Part shown: positions 9,310 to 17,120 of the stretch, in pieces
How positions within the stretch are numbered: position 1 is the stretch's first letter
Layout: the number at the start of each line of letters is the position of its first letter
Assembly: GCF_001678755.1 (NCBI RefSeq)
Contig: NZ_LZDS01000003.1
Coordinates: 62,001 to 126,000 of the forward strand
Direction: 5' to 3'
DNA: 64,000 nt
Source of the DNA: Acinetobacter gandensis
GTDB taxonomy: Bacteria > Pseudomonadota > Gammaproteobacteria > Pseudomonadales > Moraxellaceae
Notes under the pieces: model-generated
What the model was told of the DNA's origin: nothing
Databases searched by the model: none
The model's input: only the letters and a program-made list of their open reading frames with translations
Made by a program: the position numbers and the translations under genes

Positions 9310-9821
9310 AACTGTTAAAATTAATATCAAAAGCAATGGCATTATACGCAGTCAAAGCATGATTTAAACAATCATAACTAATTAATTTTTATATAATATT
9401 TATTATTTCACACAATTTTAAAAAACTGCTTTTTAGTTCACTTTTCAAATATTACCTTTAGCCAACTTCACTCAATTCAACATGACTTCATCCCGATTTG
9501 AAGGATCAAAACACTTTAGATCCAGCATACATTTAATTTGTACTATCGCACTATATCTAGTTTCCATTTATCAAGCATCTGTAGAATCTTTTAAAAAGCT
9601 TTGTTTCACTATGAACAATTTATGAAATAATAATATTTACTTACATTAAGATTATTTCATGTATTAACAAAAACTTATGATATAAAAATATTATATTAAA
9701 AGTTATTTCTGTTTATTAATCACTCAAAATTGAATATTTTATATAAAACTTAACTTTTCGCCCTTTAAAAAATATTTTGACACCCCTATTTAATAAAGAA
9801 TGATTGATAAGGAGTTCGCTC
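9310..9821. other. AT-rich gap of about 510 bases
   Basis: Very AT-rich, with many chance TATAAT-like hexamers. A TTGACA stands at 9777-9782 but has no good partner -10. GGATC/GATCC half-sites occur near 9501-9523. A 47-codon open frame runs 9482-9625 (hydrophobic centre, no ribosome site). I see no mobile element, RNA gene or clear operator. Confidence 0.5.
9344..9349 (-). promoter_or_regulatory. -10 element for the frameshifted exported-protein gene
   Basis: Read leftward, TATAAT lies 34 bases upstream of the GTG at 9309. It supports the view that the natural start is at the signal peptide, not at the internal ATG. Confidence 0.4.
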
Positions 9822-10025
9822 GTGAAAAAAGTAGTTAAAGCAAAAAATGTGGTTGCGTTTCGTCTTTGGTTAGAAAAACTTGGTTATTCAGTACGCTCAC
9901 TCGCGGACAACCGCGGTTTTACCTTCAGCTTTAAAAAAGAATACGGTCTTGTAACTGTGGATTTATCTGGTAATGCTTTAGCTATGCAGCTTGGTGAAGA
10001 ATTTGAAGATCACTTAAAGGCTTAA
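9822..10025 (+). CDS. Small hypothetical protein, 67 aa
   Basis: Unrecognised. A basic N-terminal half (KKVVKAKNVVAFRLWLEKLGY) leads into a strand-rich part (GFTFSFKKEYGLVTVDLSG) and an acidic end (GEEFEDHL). The start is GTG 9822, because AAGGAG at 9809-9814 lies 7 bases before it; the longer frame from TTG 9804 would read through that site. A terminator follows. The strong ribosome site and a GC content above the flanks argue that it is real. Confidence 0.7.
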   Translation: MKKVVKAKNVVAFRLWLEKLGYSVRSLADNRGFTFSFKKEYGLVTVDLSGNALAMQLGEEFEDHLKA

Positions 10026-10101
10026 GTCCGATCTGATTCTTTTTTTAATTTTTGAAATAAATGAATTAATTCAAAAATTTTTTTGAAATTTAAATCATTA
10101 A

Positions 10102-10126
10102 TAGCCCGATTTTTCGGGCTTTTTTT
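10102..10126 (+). terminator. Terminator after the 67-aa gene
   Basis: AGCCCGA/TCGGGCT stem with TTTT loop and T7 tail. The stretch from here to 10322 holds nothing else I can support. Confidence 0.88.
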
Positions 10127-10322
10127 ATAGCAGCATTTATGTAATTTTTCACAGTTAAGAATCGTAGTTAAGTGCTTCAACACTTGTGTGACAAAACAAC
10201 TCTTAATAGAACGCAAGGCATCTTAAATAGTGAGCTGTTTTAGAAGCCTATAGCAATATTTCAGTATATATCAGGCGAATCATATACATTTTGCATTTGA
10301 AAAATTTGGACACCCCAAACGC

Positions 10323-10348
10323 AAAAAAGCAAGGCCAATGCCTTGCTT
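10323..10348 (-). terminator. Terminator of the tRNA operon
   Basis: Read leftward: AAGCAAGGC, ATTG loop, GCCTTGCTT, then a T run, 8 bases past the last tRNA. Confidence 0.85.
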
Positions 10349-10355
10349 AATTTAA

Positions 10356-10440
10356 TGGTGGGGACGGAGAGACTCGAACTCTCACACCTCGCGGCGCTGG
10401 AACCTAAATCCAGTGCGTCTACCAATTTCGCCACGTCCCC
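10356..10440 (-). tRNA. tRNA-Leu(UAG), copy 3 in transcription order
   Basis: 85 bases with encoded CCA. Acceptor GGGGACG pairs with CGTCCCC. The anticodon loop TTTAGGT between CTGGA and TCCAG gives UAG, reading CUA and other CUN codons. It has the long variable arm of class II tRNAs. Identical to the copies at 10513 and 10747. Confidence 0.95.
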
Positions 10441-10512
10441 ATCAGGGTGCTGAATAAATCAGACTTAAAATATTAGTTTCAAATTCTGTTGTTACACCGC
10501 TTAATAAATAAG

Positions 10513-10597
10513 TGGTGGGGACGGAGAGACTCGAACTCTCACACCTCGCGGCGCTGGAACCTAAATCCAGTGCGTCTACCAATTTCGCCACGTCCCC
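10513..10597 (-). tRNA. tRNA-Leu(UAG), copy 2
   Basis: Identical in sequence to the copies at 10356 and 10747, CCA encoded. The spacer just upstream of it (about 10598-10625) closely repeats the spacer upstream of copy 3 (about 10441-10466), both with a GCTGAAT.AATCAGACTT pattern, showing that a gene-plus-spacer unit was duplicated. Confidence 0.95.
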
Positions 10598-10637
10598 AAC
10601 AGGGTTGCTGAATCAATCAGACTTTTAATTTAAAACT

Positions 10638-10711
10638 TGGCAGAGGATCAAGGACTCGAACCTTGACGAACGGTTTTGGAGACCGTCATGCTACCATTAC
10701 ACCAATCCTCT
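10638..10711 (-). tRNA. tRNA-Trp(CCA)
   Basis: 74 bases with encoded CCA. The cloverleaf folds completely: acceptor AGAGGAT/ATCCTCT, anticodon stem ACGGT/ACCGT with loop CTCCAAA (anticodon CCA), T-stem CAAGG/CCTTG. A1-U72 and discriminator G73 agree with bacterial tryptophan identity. The D-arm (GTGT, 7-base loop AATGGTA, GCAT) is short and unlike the enterobacterial tRNA-Trp D-arm. Confidence 0.9.
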
Positions 10712-10746
10712 GTAGCCTAACTATCAAACCGAAGTTTAATATTTAG

Positions 10747-10831
10747 TGGTGGGGACGGAGAGACTCGAACTCTCACACCTCGCGGCGCTGGAACCTAAAT
10801 CCAGTGCGTCTACCAATTTCGCCACGTCCCC
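10747..10831 (-). tRNA. tRNA-Leu(UAG), copy 1
   Basis: First gene of the leftward tRNA operon, identical to the two copies downstream, CCA encoded. Its upstream flank differs from the repeated spacer because it holds the promoter. Confidence 0.95.
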
Positions 10832-10844
10832 AATGGCTGTGTAT

Positions 10845-10871
10845 ATTATAGAGATCACCTGTACATGACAA
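10845..10871 (-). promoter_or_regulatory. Promoter of the tRNA operon
   Basis: Read leftward: TTGTCA (10866-10871), 15-base spacer, TATAAT (10845-10850), ending 13 bases before the first mature tRNA base. The spacer is short, but the -10 is perfect and well placed. Confidence 0.65.
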
Positions 10872-10938
10872 GCCTTTTTTATAAAAAAGCCTCTTGTTTG
10901 TTTAAATAAAAAACAAAAACCTCTTTTTTGTATTTTTC

Positions 10939-11781
10939 TTAAGCAAATTCAGCTATTAAGGTGCTTTTTAAGCGATAAAAATCCACCATTCTTTGCTGTT
11001 TTTGTTTATCCAGCATCAACATGAGTAACGGTTGAAATACACGGAATTGCTCAGGTAGATCAATTCTTAATCGCTGACAATGTAAATAAGCCCAATCTTG
11101 ATAATTAGCGGCCTGTAATCGTTGTTCTGTGAGCCATTCAAGGAAAATGATGCCTAAAGCATAGATTTCACTTTGTATAGATTTAGCCTGTCCTTGAAAC
11201 AACTCAGGTGCCATATAACGTGGAGTCGCCGTCATCAATCGAGATTGATGTTCTATTTCTAGTGATTGTTCAAAATCAATGAGCTTGCACTGCCCTTGCT
11301 GAATCACAAAGTGCTCTCTTTTCAAATCTGCATGTAAATAACCAGCAGCATATATTTTTTCTATCGCATCTATAGCAAGCCAAAGTATTTGTCGAACTTG
11401 CTCAAGACTCATTTGTTCAGCAGCTTGCTCAAACAACCCTACTGCATGCTCAATAATAAGCAGTTGTTCAACCTGCTCATTTTCAATGCATAAGTTGTTT
11501 GGCTCTAACATTTGATAATTTAACAGCAATGCTTGCGACGAAGGATGCTGAGCAAATATCTCATACATGTTTAATTCATGCTGAAAGCTCTCAAGATGAG
11601 TTTGATGACCACCGTGCTTAATTTGGGTCTTTAACCAATATCGCTTTTGATTAAATGTAAATTGATACAGCCGTCGACCAAAAACCAAGCTCTTTGGCTT
11701 GGTTTTTAAGCTATAACGTAGTTGTGCTAACGGTAAGTCGCTAAACGGCAATATACTCTGCCTGACATTGTTCGGGTTCAT
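10939..11781 (-). CDS. Divergent serine/threonine protein kinase-like protein
   Basis: 280 aa, essentially a bare kinase domain. Lys51 (YWLKT) and Glu69 fit the ATP-binding Lys and helix-C Glu. The catalytic loop reads HADLKREH (150-157), so Asp152 and Lys154 are kept but the metal-binding Asn is His157. The metal-binding DFG is DFE (169-171), and APE is kept at 191-193. There is no clear Gly-rich loop, signal or membrane helix. Its ATG lies 41 bases inside the 3' end of the patatin gene, which suggests translational coupling. Either a working atypical kinase or a small-molecule kinase-like protein. Confidence 0.8.
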   Translation of the reverse strand: MNPNNVRQSILPFSDLPLAQLRYSLKTKPKSLVFGRRLYQFTFNQKRYWLKTQIKHGGHQTHLESFQHELNMYEIFAQHPSSQALLLNYQMLEPNNLCIENEQVEQLLIIEHAVGLFEQAAEQMSLEQVRQILWLAIDAIEKIYAAGYLHADLKREHFVIQQGQCKLIDFEQSLEIEHQSRLMTATPRYMAPELFQGQAKSIQSEIYALGIIFLEWLTEQRLQAANYQDWAYLHCQRLRIDLPEQFRVFQPLLMLMLDKQKQQRMVDFYRLKSTLIAEFA

Positions 11782-13252
11782 GCTGATAGTTTAACAGTTC
11801 AAGACAATGCTGGATGGTTTTCCCTACCCGCGCCTGTGTTTCAATTAATGAAATTTTAGGCCAAGTTGCACGCTCACCTTCTCGCTGAAGTACCTTAAAT
11901 AAGTATGGTCGTGGATTTTGCAGCATATAACTGTAGTGACGTAAACCATATTTACCCACAATATTTACATCACCATAGTAACGCTGATCGACTACCCCAT
12001 AACCATGATCGAGCAAGCGCCGAACAGGCGGTATACTTCCCACACGTTCACGTGCAAAGTCCATAACACCTTTACTAATCACCTTCCCTTGTCTACGTAC
12101 AATGCGTTCAGGCCAACTCAGCATACTTTTACGAAAACGCGCTGCATCATCCTGCATGAACGGCACAATATGTGGATTCACTTGGCTCGCGATGCTGTAG
12201 TTAATATTATATAAACGCGCCATTTTTTCTTGTGGGAAGTCACTTCTCACACTGCCATCCACCCAACGGGTAGCGGACATATAAGGGGTTAGTTGTCCAT
12301 CATAGCGCTTACTGGTTAGACGTACTGGTGGAAATAAGATAGGCACTGCACACGAAGCCAAAACAGCACTCCACACCAATAAGTCTGGTGATGTATAGGC
12401 ATTCATAATGCGGGCATCTTGCGATGCATCATAAGGCGCTACCGCAATATTAATGTGTAGACCAGATTGCTTATAGGCTTCAGCAAAGGTTAAGTCACCT
12501 AAGTTCTCAATCAGAAATTTTTTGAGATACTTCACATCTGCCAGGCCACCATTGCCCTGTATGAGCTCACTGAGCTTACGGAAATGAAATGCTTCACTAA
12601 AGAAGTTGTGTCCATTTAATAGTCCTGCAAAGTCAGAAGGTTTCGATACCCCTAACATTGCCGTCATAATCGCTCCCGCACTTGAACCCGATAAAACTTT
12701 AGGCAACAAGTCTTGCTCCATGAGCGCCTTACACACACCTGTATGAAATAACCCTAAAGTTGAACCTCCTGAAAACATTAAAACAGGTTGACCAAAAGCA
12801 GTTTGGCTTTGTTTAAAGAATTCAATTTTTTGCTCAACATTTAGACATGTACATTCTGCTGAAGCTATAAAAGCTAAGCTCTTACTCACTTCTTCTACAT
12901 AATCTTCAATGATTTTTTTTGTGCCTACATAAGCTTCTGTAAACAATAAGGGATGAGCAATATTGCCGATATCGTAACTCAGCCCCTCACTTAAGATATA
13001 CATCAAGTCACGGGTACGTTGTTGTGTGCGGTAACGTTTTAATAAACTTAATCGATGTGAAATTATTTCTGCATCAAAATAAGGAGAACTATTGTCAAGT
13101 TTCCACTCTTGAGCGCCCGACTCTTCATCAATTTTGAGCGCAATACTTTTCCATTCTTCATAACTTTCAGCATGTTCGAGCTGGCGTTTTAATTTTTTTA
13201 AGCGATAGGCCTGATGGGGATTTATATTCTGTGAAAAATCTTTAAACAACAT
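11741..13252 (-). CDS. Patatin-like phospholipase / triacylglycerol lipase with DUF3336
   Basis: 503 codons or so from ATG 13252. Residues about 10-150 match the DUF3336 region found in front of the patatin domain in TGL-type lipases. The patatin domain has GSSAG (189-193, nucleophile Ser191), an oxyanion-hole glycine stretch SGGSTLGLFH (161-170) and the dyad Asp332 in VDGSV. Expected role is hydrolysis of acyl esters of stored or membrane lipids; Acinetobacter is known to store wax esters and triacylglycerol. ATG 13252 follows AGAGGG; an upstream ATG at 13288 lacks such a site. The 3' end overlaps the kinase gene by 41 bases. Confidence 0.9.
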   Translation of the reverse strand: MLFKDFSQNINPHQAYRLKKLKRQLEHAESYEEWKSIALKIDEESGAQEWKLDNSSPYFDAEIISHRLSLLKRYRTQQRTRDLMYILSEGLSYDIGNIAHPLLFTEAYVGTKKIIEDYVEEVSKSLAFIASAECTCLNVEQKIEFFKQSQTAFGQPVLMFSGGSTLGLFHTGVCKALMEQDLLPKVLSGSSAGAIMTAMLGVSKPSDFAGLLNGHNFFSEAFHFRKLSELIQGNGGLADVKYLKKFLIENLGDLTFAEAYKQSGLHINIAVAPYDASQDARIMNAYTSPDLLVWSAVLASCAVPILFPPVRLTSKRYDGQLTPYMSATRWVDGSVRSDFPQEKMARLYNINYSIASQVNPHIVPFMQDDAARFRKSMLSWPERIVRRQGKVISKGVMDFARERVGSIPPVRRLLDHGYGVVDQRYYGDVNIVGKYGLRHYSYMLQNPRPYLFKVLQREGERATWPKISLIETQARVGKTIQHCLELLNYQHEPEQCQAEYIAV

Positions 13253-13440
13253 GATGATCCCTCTAGGCATTTTTCTTGTTAGCAACAATAGATTTATAAC
13301 AACATTTTAACTGAATCAATGGTGCCTGATCGATCTAATTTACATTCAAATTTGACATATTTCATCCAATTCATACACGTATTTATGTAAACTGAGTCTT
13401 ATACATCCATACACAACAAGACAAGATAAGCTGACTCATC

Positions 13441-14313
13441 ATGGCAACAATTGATTTACCTGACAACATCCTTGAATCGCTTTCCACTGTACTCCTGCAA
13501 CTACAACATAGTTTGCCAGAACTCAAGCAAGCACCCGATTTTTCAAGTATGGCTTTCAAATGGCAAAACCAACAACTAAAAGCGATCTATCAACCTAAAG
13601 TCATGTATTTAGATGATTTAAAAGGTATTGAACGGCAAAAAGAAAAAGTCATTCAAAATACCTTACAGTTTCTGAATGGTCTGCCTGCCAATGATGTTTT
13701 GCTTACAGGTTCACGTGGTACGGGTAAATCATCCATTGTTCGTGCCCTACTGACTGAATATGCTGAGCAAGGTTTACGTTTAATTGAAATTGAACGTGAT
13801 GATTTGTCTGAATTACCACTAATTCAAGAACTGATTGAAGGTCGTCCCGAAAAGTTTATTGTTTATTGTGATGATCTTGCTTTCAATGCTGAAGACGAAA
13901 ACTATCGCAGTCTAAAAAGTGTCTTAGATGGTTCACTCCAATCTGGATCTACAAATTTCATTATTTATGCCACCAGTAACCGTCGTCATTTATTGCCTGA
14001 ATTTATGCATGAAAATACGCCTGTCACACGTGTAGATGTTCCACAATATACCGAACTTCACCCGCAAGAAGCGATTGAAGAAAAAATATCACTTTCAGAT
14101 CGTTTTGGACTTTGGTTATCGTTCTACCCAATGGATCAAAATTTATATTTAGAAATTGTTGAACACTATTTGGCTAAAGCCGAGATGCCATGGACAGATG
14201 AAGCGCGTGCTGAGGCACTACGTTGGTGTCAGGCGCGAGGACAACGTTCTGGTCGTGCTGCCTATCAATTTTCAAAGCATTGGATTGGGTCAGAGCAACT
14301 TAAACAAGCCTAG
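13441..14313 (+). CDS. DUF815 family AAA-type ATPase
   Basis: 290 aa. Walker A GSRGTGKSS (90-98), Walker B FIVYCDDL (139-146), and a sensor-like ATSNRRHL. The order of motifs and length match the DUF815 family of ATP-binding proteins, conserved in proteobacteria and of unknown role. The C terminus (RSGRAAYQFSKHW) is typical. The start at 13441 is the first Met, with a weak ribosome site. It diverges from the lipase gene and ends at a terminator. Confidence 0.87.
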   Translation: MATIDLPDNILESLSTVLLQLQHSLPELKQAPDFSSMAFKWQNQQLKAIYQPKVMYLDDLKGIERQKEKVIQNTLQFLNGLPANDVLLTGSRGTGKSSIVRALLTEYAEQGLRLIEIERDDLSELPLIQELIEGRPEKFIVYCDDLAFNAEDENYRSLKSVLDGSLQSGSTNFIIYATSNRRHLLPEFMHENTPVTRVDVPQYTELHPQEAIEEKISLSDRFGLWLSFYPMDQNLYLEIVEHYLAKAEMPWTDEARAEALRWCQARGQRSGRAAYQFSKHWIGSEQLKQA

Positions 14314-14330
14314 AGCCAAAAAACTAAATA

Positions 14331-14361
14331 AAAAAAGAACCGTAATAGCGGTTCTTTTTTT
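14331..14361. terminator. Bidirectional terminator
   Basis: GAACCG/CGGTTC stem with A6 before and T7 after, between converging genes. Confidence 0.85.
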
Positions 14362-14387
14362 GAATATAACAAATGATTCGTTAATTC

Positions 14388-15731
14388 TTAATCCTGACAA
14401 ATCGGCGGCAGAATAGAGCGAATATTTAAACCATTAGCAATTTTCTGAACGATGTGCATCACATCAACATCATTCGCTTGATATGAAACCAACTGAATAC
14501 CCATCGGCAGTCCGCTTTCACTTTGAGCAATTGGAAAAGCATAACTTGGTGCATCTAAATAATTAAATGGACGCGTGTATTCACCCACATGACTAAACTC
14601 GGTATCCTTTGTGTTTGACACAGCTGCAAGGAATGGGCTCACTGGAAACAGCAAACATTGACCATTTAAAGAGGCTTTAAATGATTGCTGAAATTCAGTT
14701 CGCTCTGCAATCAATGACTCGTATTTTTCCTGTGAAATACTCTTACCGCGTAACACACGCTGACGAACTAATTCCCACATCTGTGTTTCAGAATCTTCAG
14801 CTGTATCTCCATGATATAAATAACTTTCATAAGCAATAATGTCAGAAGTTCGGTCCGATAAATCATGAAAATTGAAATGTGTAGGTGGTTGCCAGTTTTT
14901 AATTTCGATTCCCAATGATTCGATGCGTTTTAGCCCTTCGCGCCAAAGTGTTAATACCTCAGGCTCAAGCGGATATGGAAATGCAGATTCATCTAAAGCA
15001 TAAATTACATTTTCACTTGATGCCGCTTCAACATTTACATCCATCAATACATTGACTAAAGCGCTAATATCATCTGCAAATCGTGCAAAAGGCCCTAGAG
15101 TATCTAAAGTTTTGGATAAAGGTACTGCACCCGTGTCGGCAATTTTATGGGCTGAAGGTTTAAAACCAAATATGCCATTTAATGCTGCTGGTGTACGAAT
15201 CGAACCACCTGTATCACCGCCAAATGCCAAGGGACTAAGACCACAAGCCACCGCAACCGCTGAACCTGAAGAAGATCCACCTGGCGCATATTGCTGTTCC
15301 GCCCACGGATTTTTAGGTGTACCCTGCATTGGATTTTGCCCAGAAAGACCAAATGCCAACTCGGTCATTTTAGTTTTACCTAAAATCACAAAACCTAAAT
15401 TTTTTAACTGATCAACCAGTTCACAGTTCGCTTGTGCTTTTTGATCTAGATAAACTGTACCTGCATGGGTGATATGACCCGCTACATCCAGATTATCTTT
15501 TAGTAAAATTGGCACACCATGAAATGGACTCAATCGTGTGCCTTGCTGAAGCAACTCATCTAAATGTTGTGCCTGTTGCAAAGCCTCGATTTCGAATAAT
15601 TCCGAAATACAATCTAGATGTTTAAATGTTTGGTTTCGATCAATATAAAATTGAACTGTCTCTACTGAAGTTATCTTTTTGCAGGCAATCTGGCGACCTA
15701 GCTCAAGTGCAGATAAATTCACAATATTCAT
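14388..15731 (-). CDS. Amidase (amidase-signature family)
   Basis: 447 aa with the complete amidase-signature triad: Lys78 in PILLKDN, cis-Ser153 in GGSSSGS, and nucleophile Ser177 in GGDTGGSIRTPA. It hydrolyses a C-N amide bond of an unknown, probably imported, substrate. GatA is a relative, but no gatB or gatC is near. The start ATG overlaps the stop of the upstream transporter gene by 4 bases (ATGA), so the two are an operon and the amide is probably what the transporter brings in. Confidence 0.9.
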   Translation of the reverse strand: MNIVNLSALELGRQIACKKITSVETVQFYIDRNQTFKHLDCISELFEIEALQQAQHLDELLQQGTRLSPFHGVPILLKDNLDVAGHITHAGTVYLDQKAQANCELVDQLKNLGFVILGKTKMTELAFGLSGQNPMQGTPKNPWAEQQYAPGGSSSGSAVAVACGLSPLAFGGDTGGSIRTPAALNGIFGFKPSAHKIADTGAVPLSKTLDTLGPFARFADDISALVNVLMDVNVEAASSENVIYALDESAFPYPLEPEVLTLWREGLKRIESLGIEIKNWQPPTHFNFHDLSDRTSDIIAYESYLYHGDTAEDSETQMWELVRQRVLRGKSISQEKYESLIAERTEFQQSFKASLNGQCLLFPVSPFLAAVSNTKDTEFSHVGEYTRPFNYLDAPSYAFPIAQSESGLPMGIQLVSYQANDVDVMHIVQKIANGLNIRSILPPICQD

Positions 15732-17023
15732 TTTATATCTTCCAAACCTTTTCCTGCCGTTTCAGGCATTTTAATAAATGTGATTAATGTTAATAATGCG
15801 CCAACCAACACCATAAAATAGAAGTAATCTTGTTTACCAATACTTTGCAGCCAAGTCAGCACATACGGTGTAGTGCCGCCGAGTAAAGCCACCATCAAAT
15901 TGTAAGGTGCGCCAATACCGACAGCTCGTACTTCTGTCGGAAACTGTTCAGACATGACAGCTGGGCCAATGGCGGTATATAAAGCATATAAAACCAAGCC
16001 GAAAAGCTCGACCAATAAAATTGATGCAAACGTACCATCCATCCATTTAATGATTGGATAAAAGAACACTAAATATCCCACGGCAAATACGATCAACTGT
16101 GGTTTACGCCCAATTTTGTCTGATAGCCAGCCAAACACAGGCTGACACAACATAAAGATAATTAAGCCAACCGTATTGGCAGCAAAGGCGGTTTGTGGCT
16201 CTGCACCTAAAACTTTAATGGCATAGGTCGGGACATAAACCACAAAAATATAGAATGCAAATGTTGTTAAGATAGAAATACCGACAATACGGAGCGTTTC
16301 CTTCGGATGACGTTTAATCAGTACAGCCAAAGGATTTTTTACTGATTCTTTTTTATGGGTCATTTCGCTATCAGGTACTGATTTACGAATCCACATACCC
16401 ACCAAGCCGCCAATCGCACCCAAAATAAACGGAATACGCCATCCGTATTCGCTCATTTGCGTTTCAGTTAAAGAACTTGTTAAAGCCCAAGCAAGACCTG
16501 AGGCCATCAAAATACCAATCGCTGAACTAAAAAACATAAAGCTCGAATAGAATCCGCGTTTATTTTTTGGTGCCATCTCTGAAAGATAAGTTGCCGCTGA
16601 AGCGAACTCACCACCCAAAGATAGACCTTGAAGTAATCGCGCTAATACCAAAATAATCGGTGCAAAAATACCAATTGATTCATAGGTTGGTGAAAGACCA
16701 ATCATCAAAGAACCACCTGCCATCATTATGATGGTTGCGGCCAAAGCGGCTTTTCGACCATAGCGGTCAGAAAAGATCCCTAATACGATTCCACCTAATG
16801 GGCGCATGAAGAAACCTACAGCAAAAATTGCGAAGGTCGCAAGCAAGGATGCGGTTGGATCATCTGATGGGAAAAATTGTTTCGCGAAAAATACTGCAAA
16901 TGTGGCATAAATCGTCCAATCGAACCATTCAATAGCATTTCCTACAGTTCCTGCAAGAATAACTTTCTTTTGTGATACATTTCCTTGGGTGGAAATTGAG
17001 TTTTGCATTTTTGACTCATCCAT
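15728..17023 (-). CDS. MFS transporter of the metabolite:H+ symporter (MHS) family
   Basis: 431 aa, twelve hydrophobic segments. Between helices 2 and 3 it has the RYGRKAAL motif, and between 8 and 9 KIGRKPQL. The N-terminal AGTVGNAIEWFDWTIY is characteristic of the shikimate/alpha-ketoglutarate/proline-betaine symporter group. It sits first in an operon with an amidase and diverges from a Lrp-type regulator, so it likely takes up an organic acid or amide under that regulator's control. Confidence 0.9.
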   Translation of the reverse strand: MDESKMQNSISTQGNVSQKKVILAGTVGNAIEWFDWTIYATFAVFFAKQFFPSDDPTASLLATFAIFAVGFFMRPLGGIVLGIFSDRYGRKAALAATIIMMAGGSLMIGLSPTYESIGIFAPIILVLARLLQGLSLGGEFASAATYLSEMAPKNKRGFYSSFMFFSSAIGILMASGLAWALTSSLTETQMSEYGWRIPFILGAIGGLVGMWIRKSVPDSEMTHKKESVKNPLAVLIKRHPKETLRIVGISILTTFAFYIFVVYVPTYAIKVLGAEPQTAFAANTVGLIIFMLCQPVFGWLSDKIGRKPQLIVFAVGYLVFFYPIIKWMDGTFASILLVELFGLVLYALYTAIGPAVMSEQFPTEVRAVGIGAPYNLMVALLGGTTPYVLTWLQSIGKQDYFYFMVLVGALLTLITFIKMPETAGKGLEDIK

Positions 17024-17042
17024 AAGCGTCTCATTTAATATT

Positions 17043-17108
17043 TAGACATAAATACAGGCTGTATTTTATTTTCTAGACTTAAATTTAGATTATAATTAGT
17101 TTTTAGAC
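17043..17108. promoter_or_regulatory. Candidate operator: phased TAGAC repeats
   Basis: In the 97-base divergent gap, TAGAC occurs at 17043, 17074 and 17104, that is at 31- and 30-base steps (three helical turns), plus a related TAGAT at 17086. Repeats on one face of the helix would suit a multimeric Lrp/AsnC protein, and the regulator gene is adjacent. Operator function is inference. Confidence 0.45.
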
Positions 17109-17120
17109 AAGTCAATTATC

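Noticed and set aside
9777..9800. Promoter with TTGACA for the 67-aa gene
   Set aside because: The -35 is perfect but no -10 lies 15-19 bases downstream; the hexamers there do not fit.
10022..10216. 64-aa open frame on the minus strand
   Set aside because: It runs through a terminator hairpin, has very AT-rich codons and no ribosome site.
10356..10831. Regularly repeated 85-base units, CRISPR-like at first sight
   Set aside because: The units are tRNA-Leu genes with full cloverleafs; spacers are themselves repeated and no cas gene is near.
10356..10831. tRNA cluster as an integration site of a genomic island
   Set aside because: No integrase and no direct repeat of a tRNA 3' end outside the complete tRNA genes.
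15052..15411. 119-aa open frame antisense to the amidase
   Set aside because: It overlaps the amidase catalytic motifs and is Pro/Ala-rich as expected of a shadow frame.
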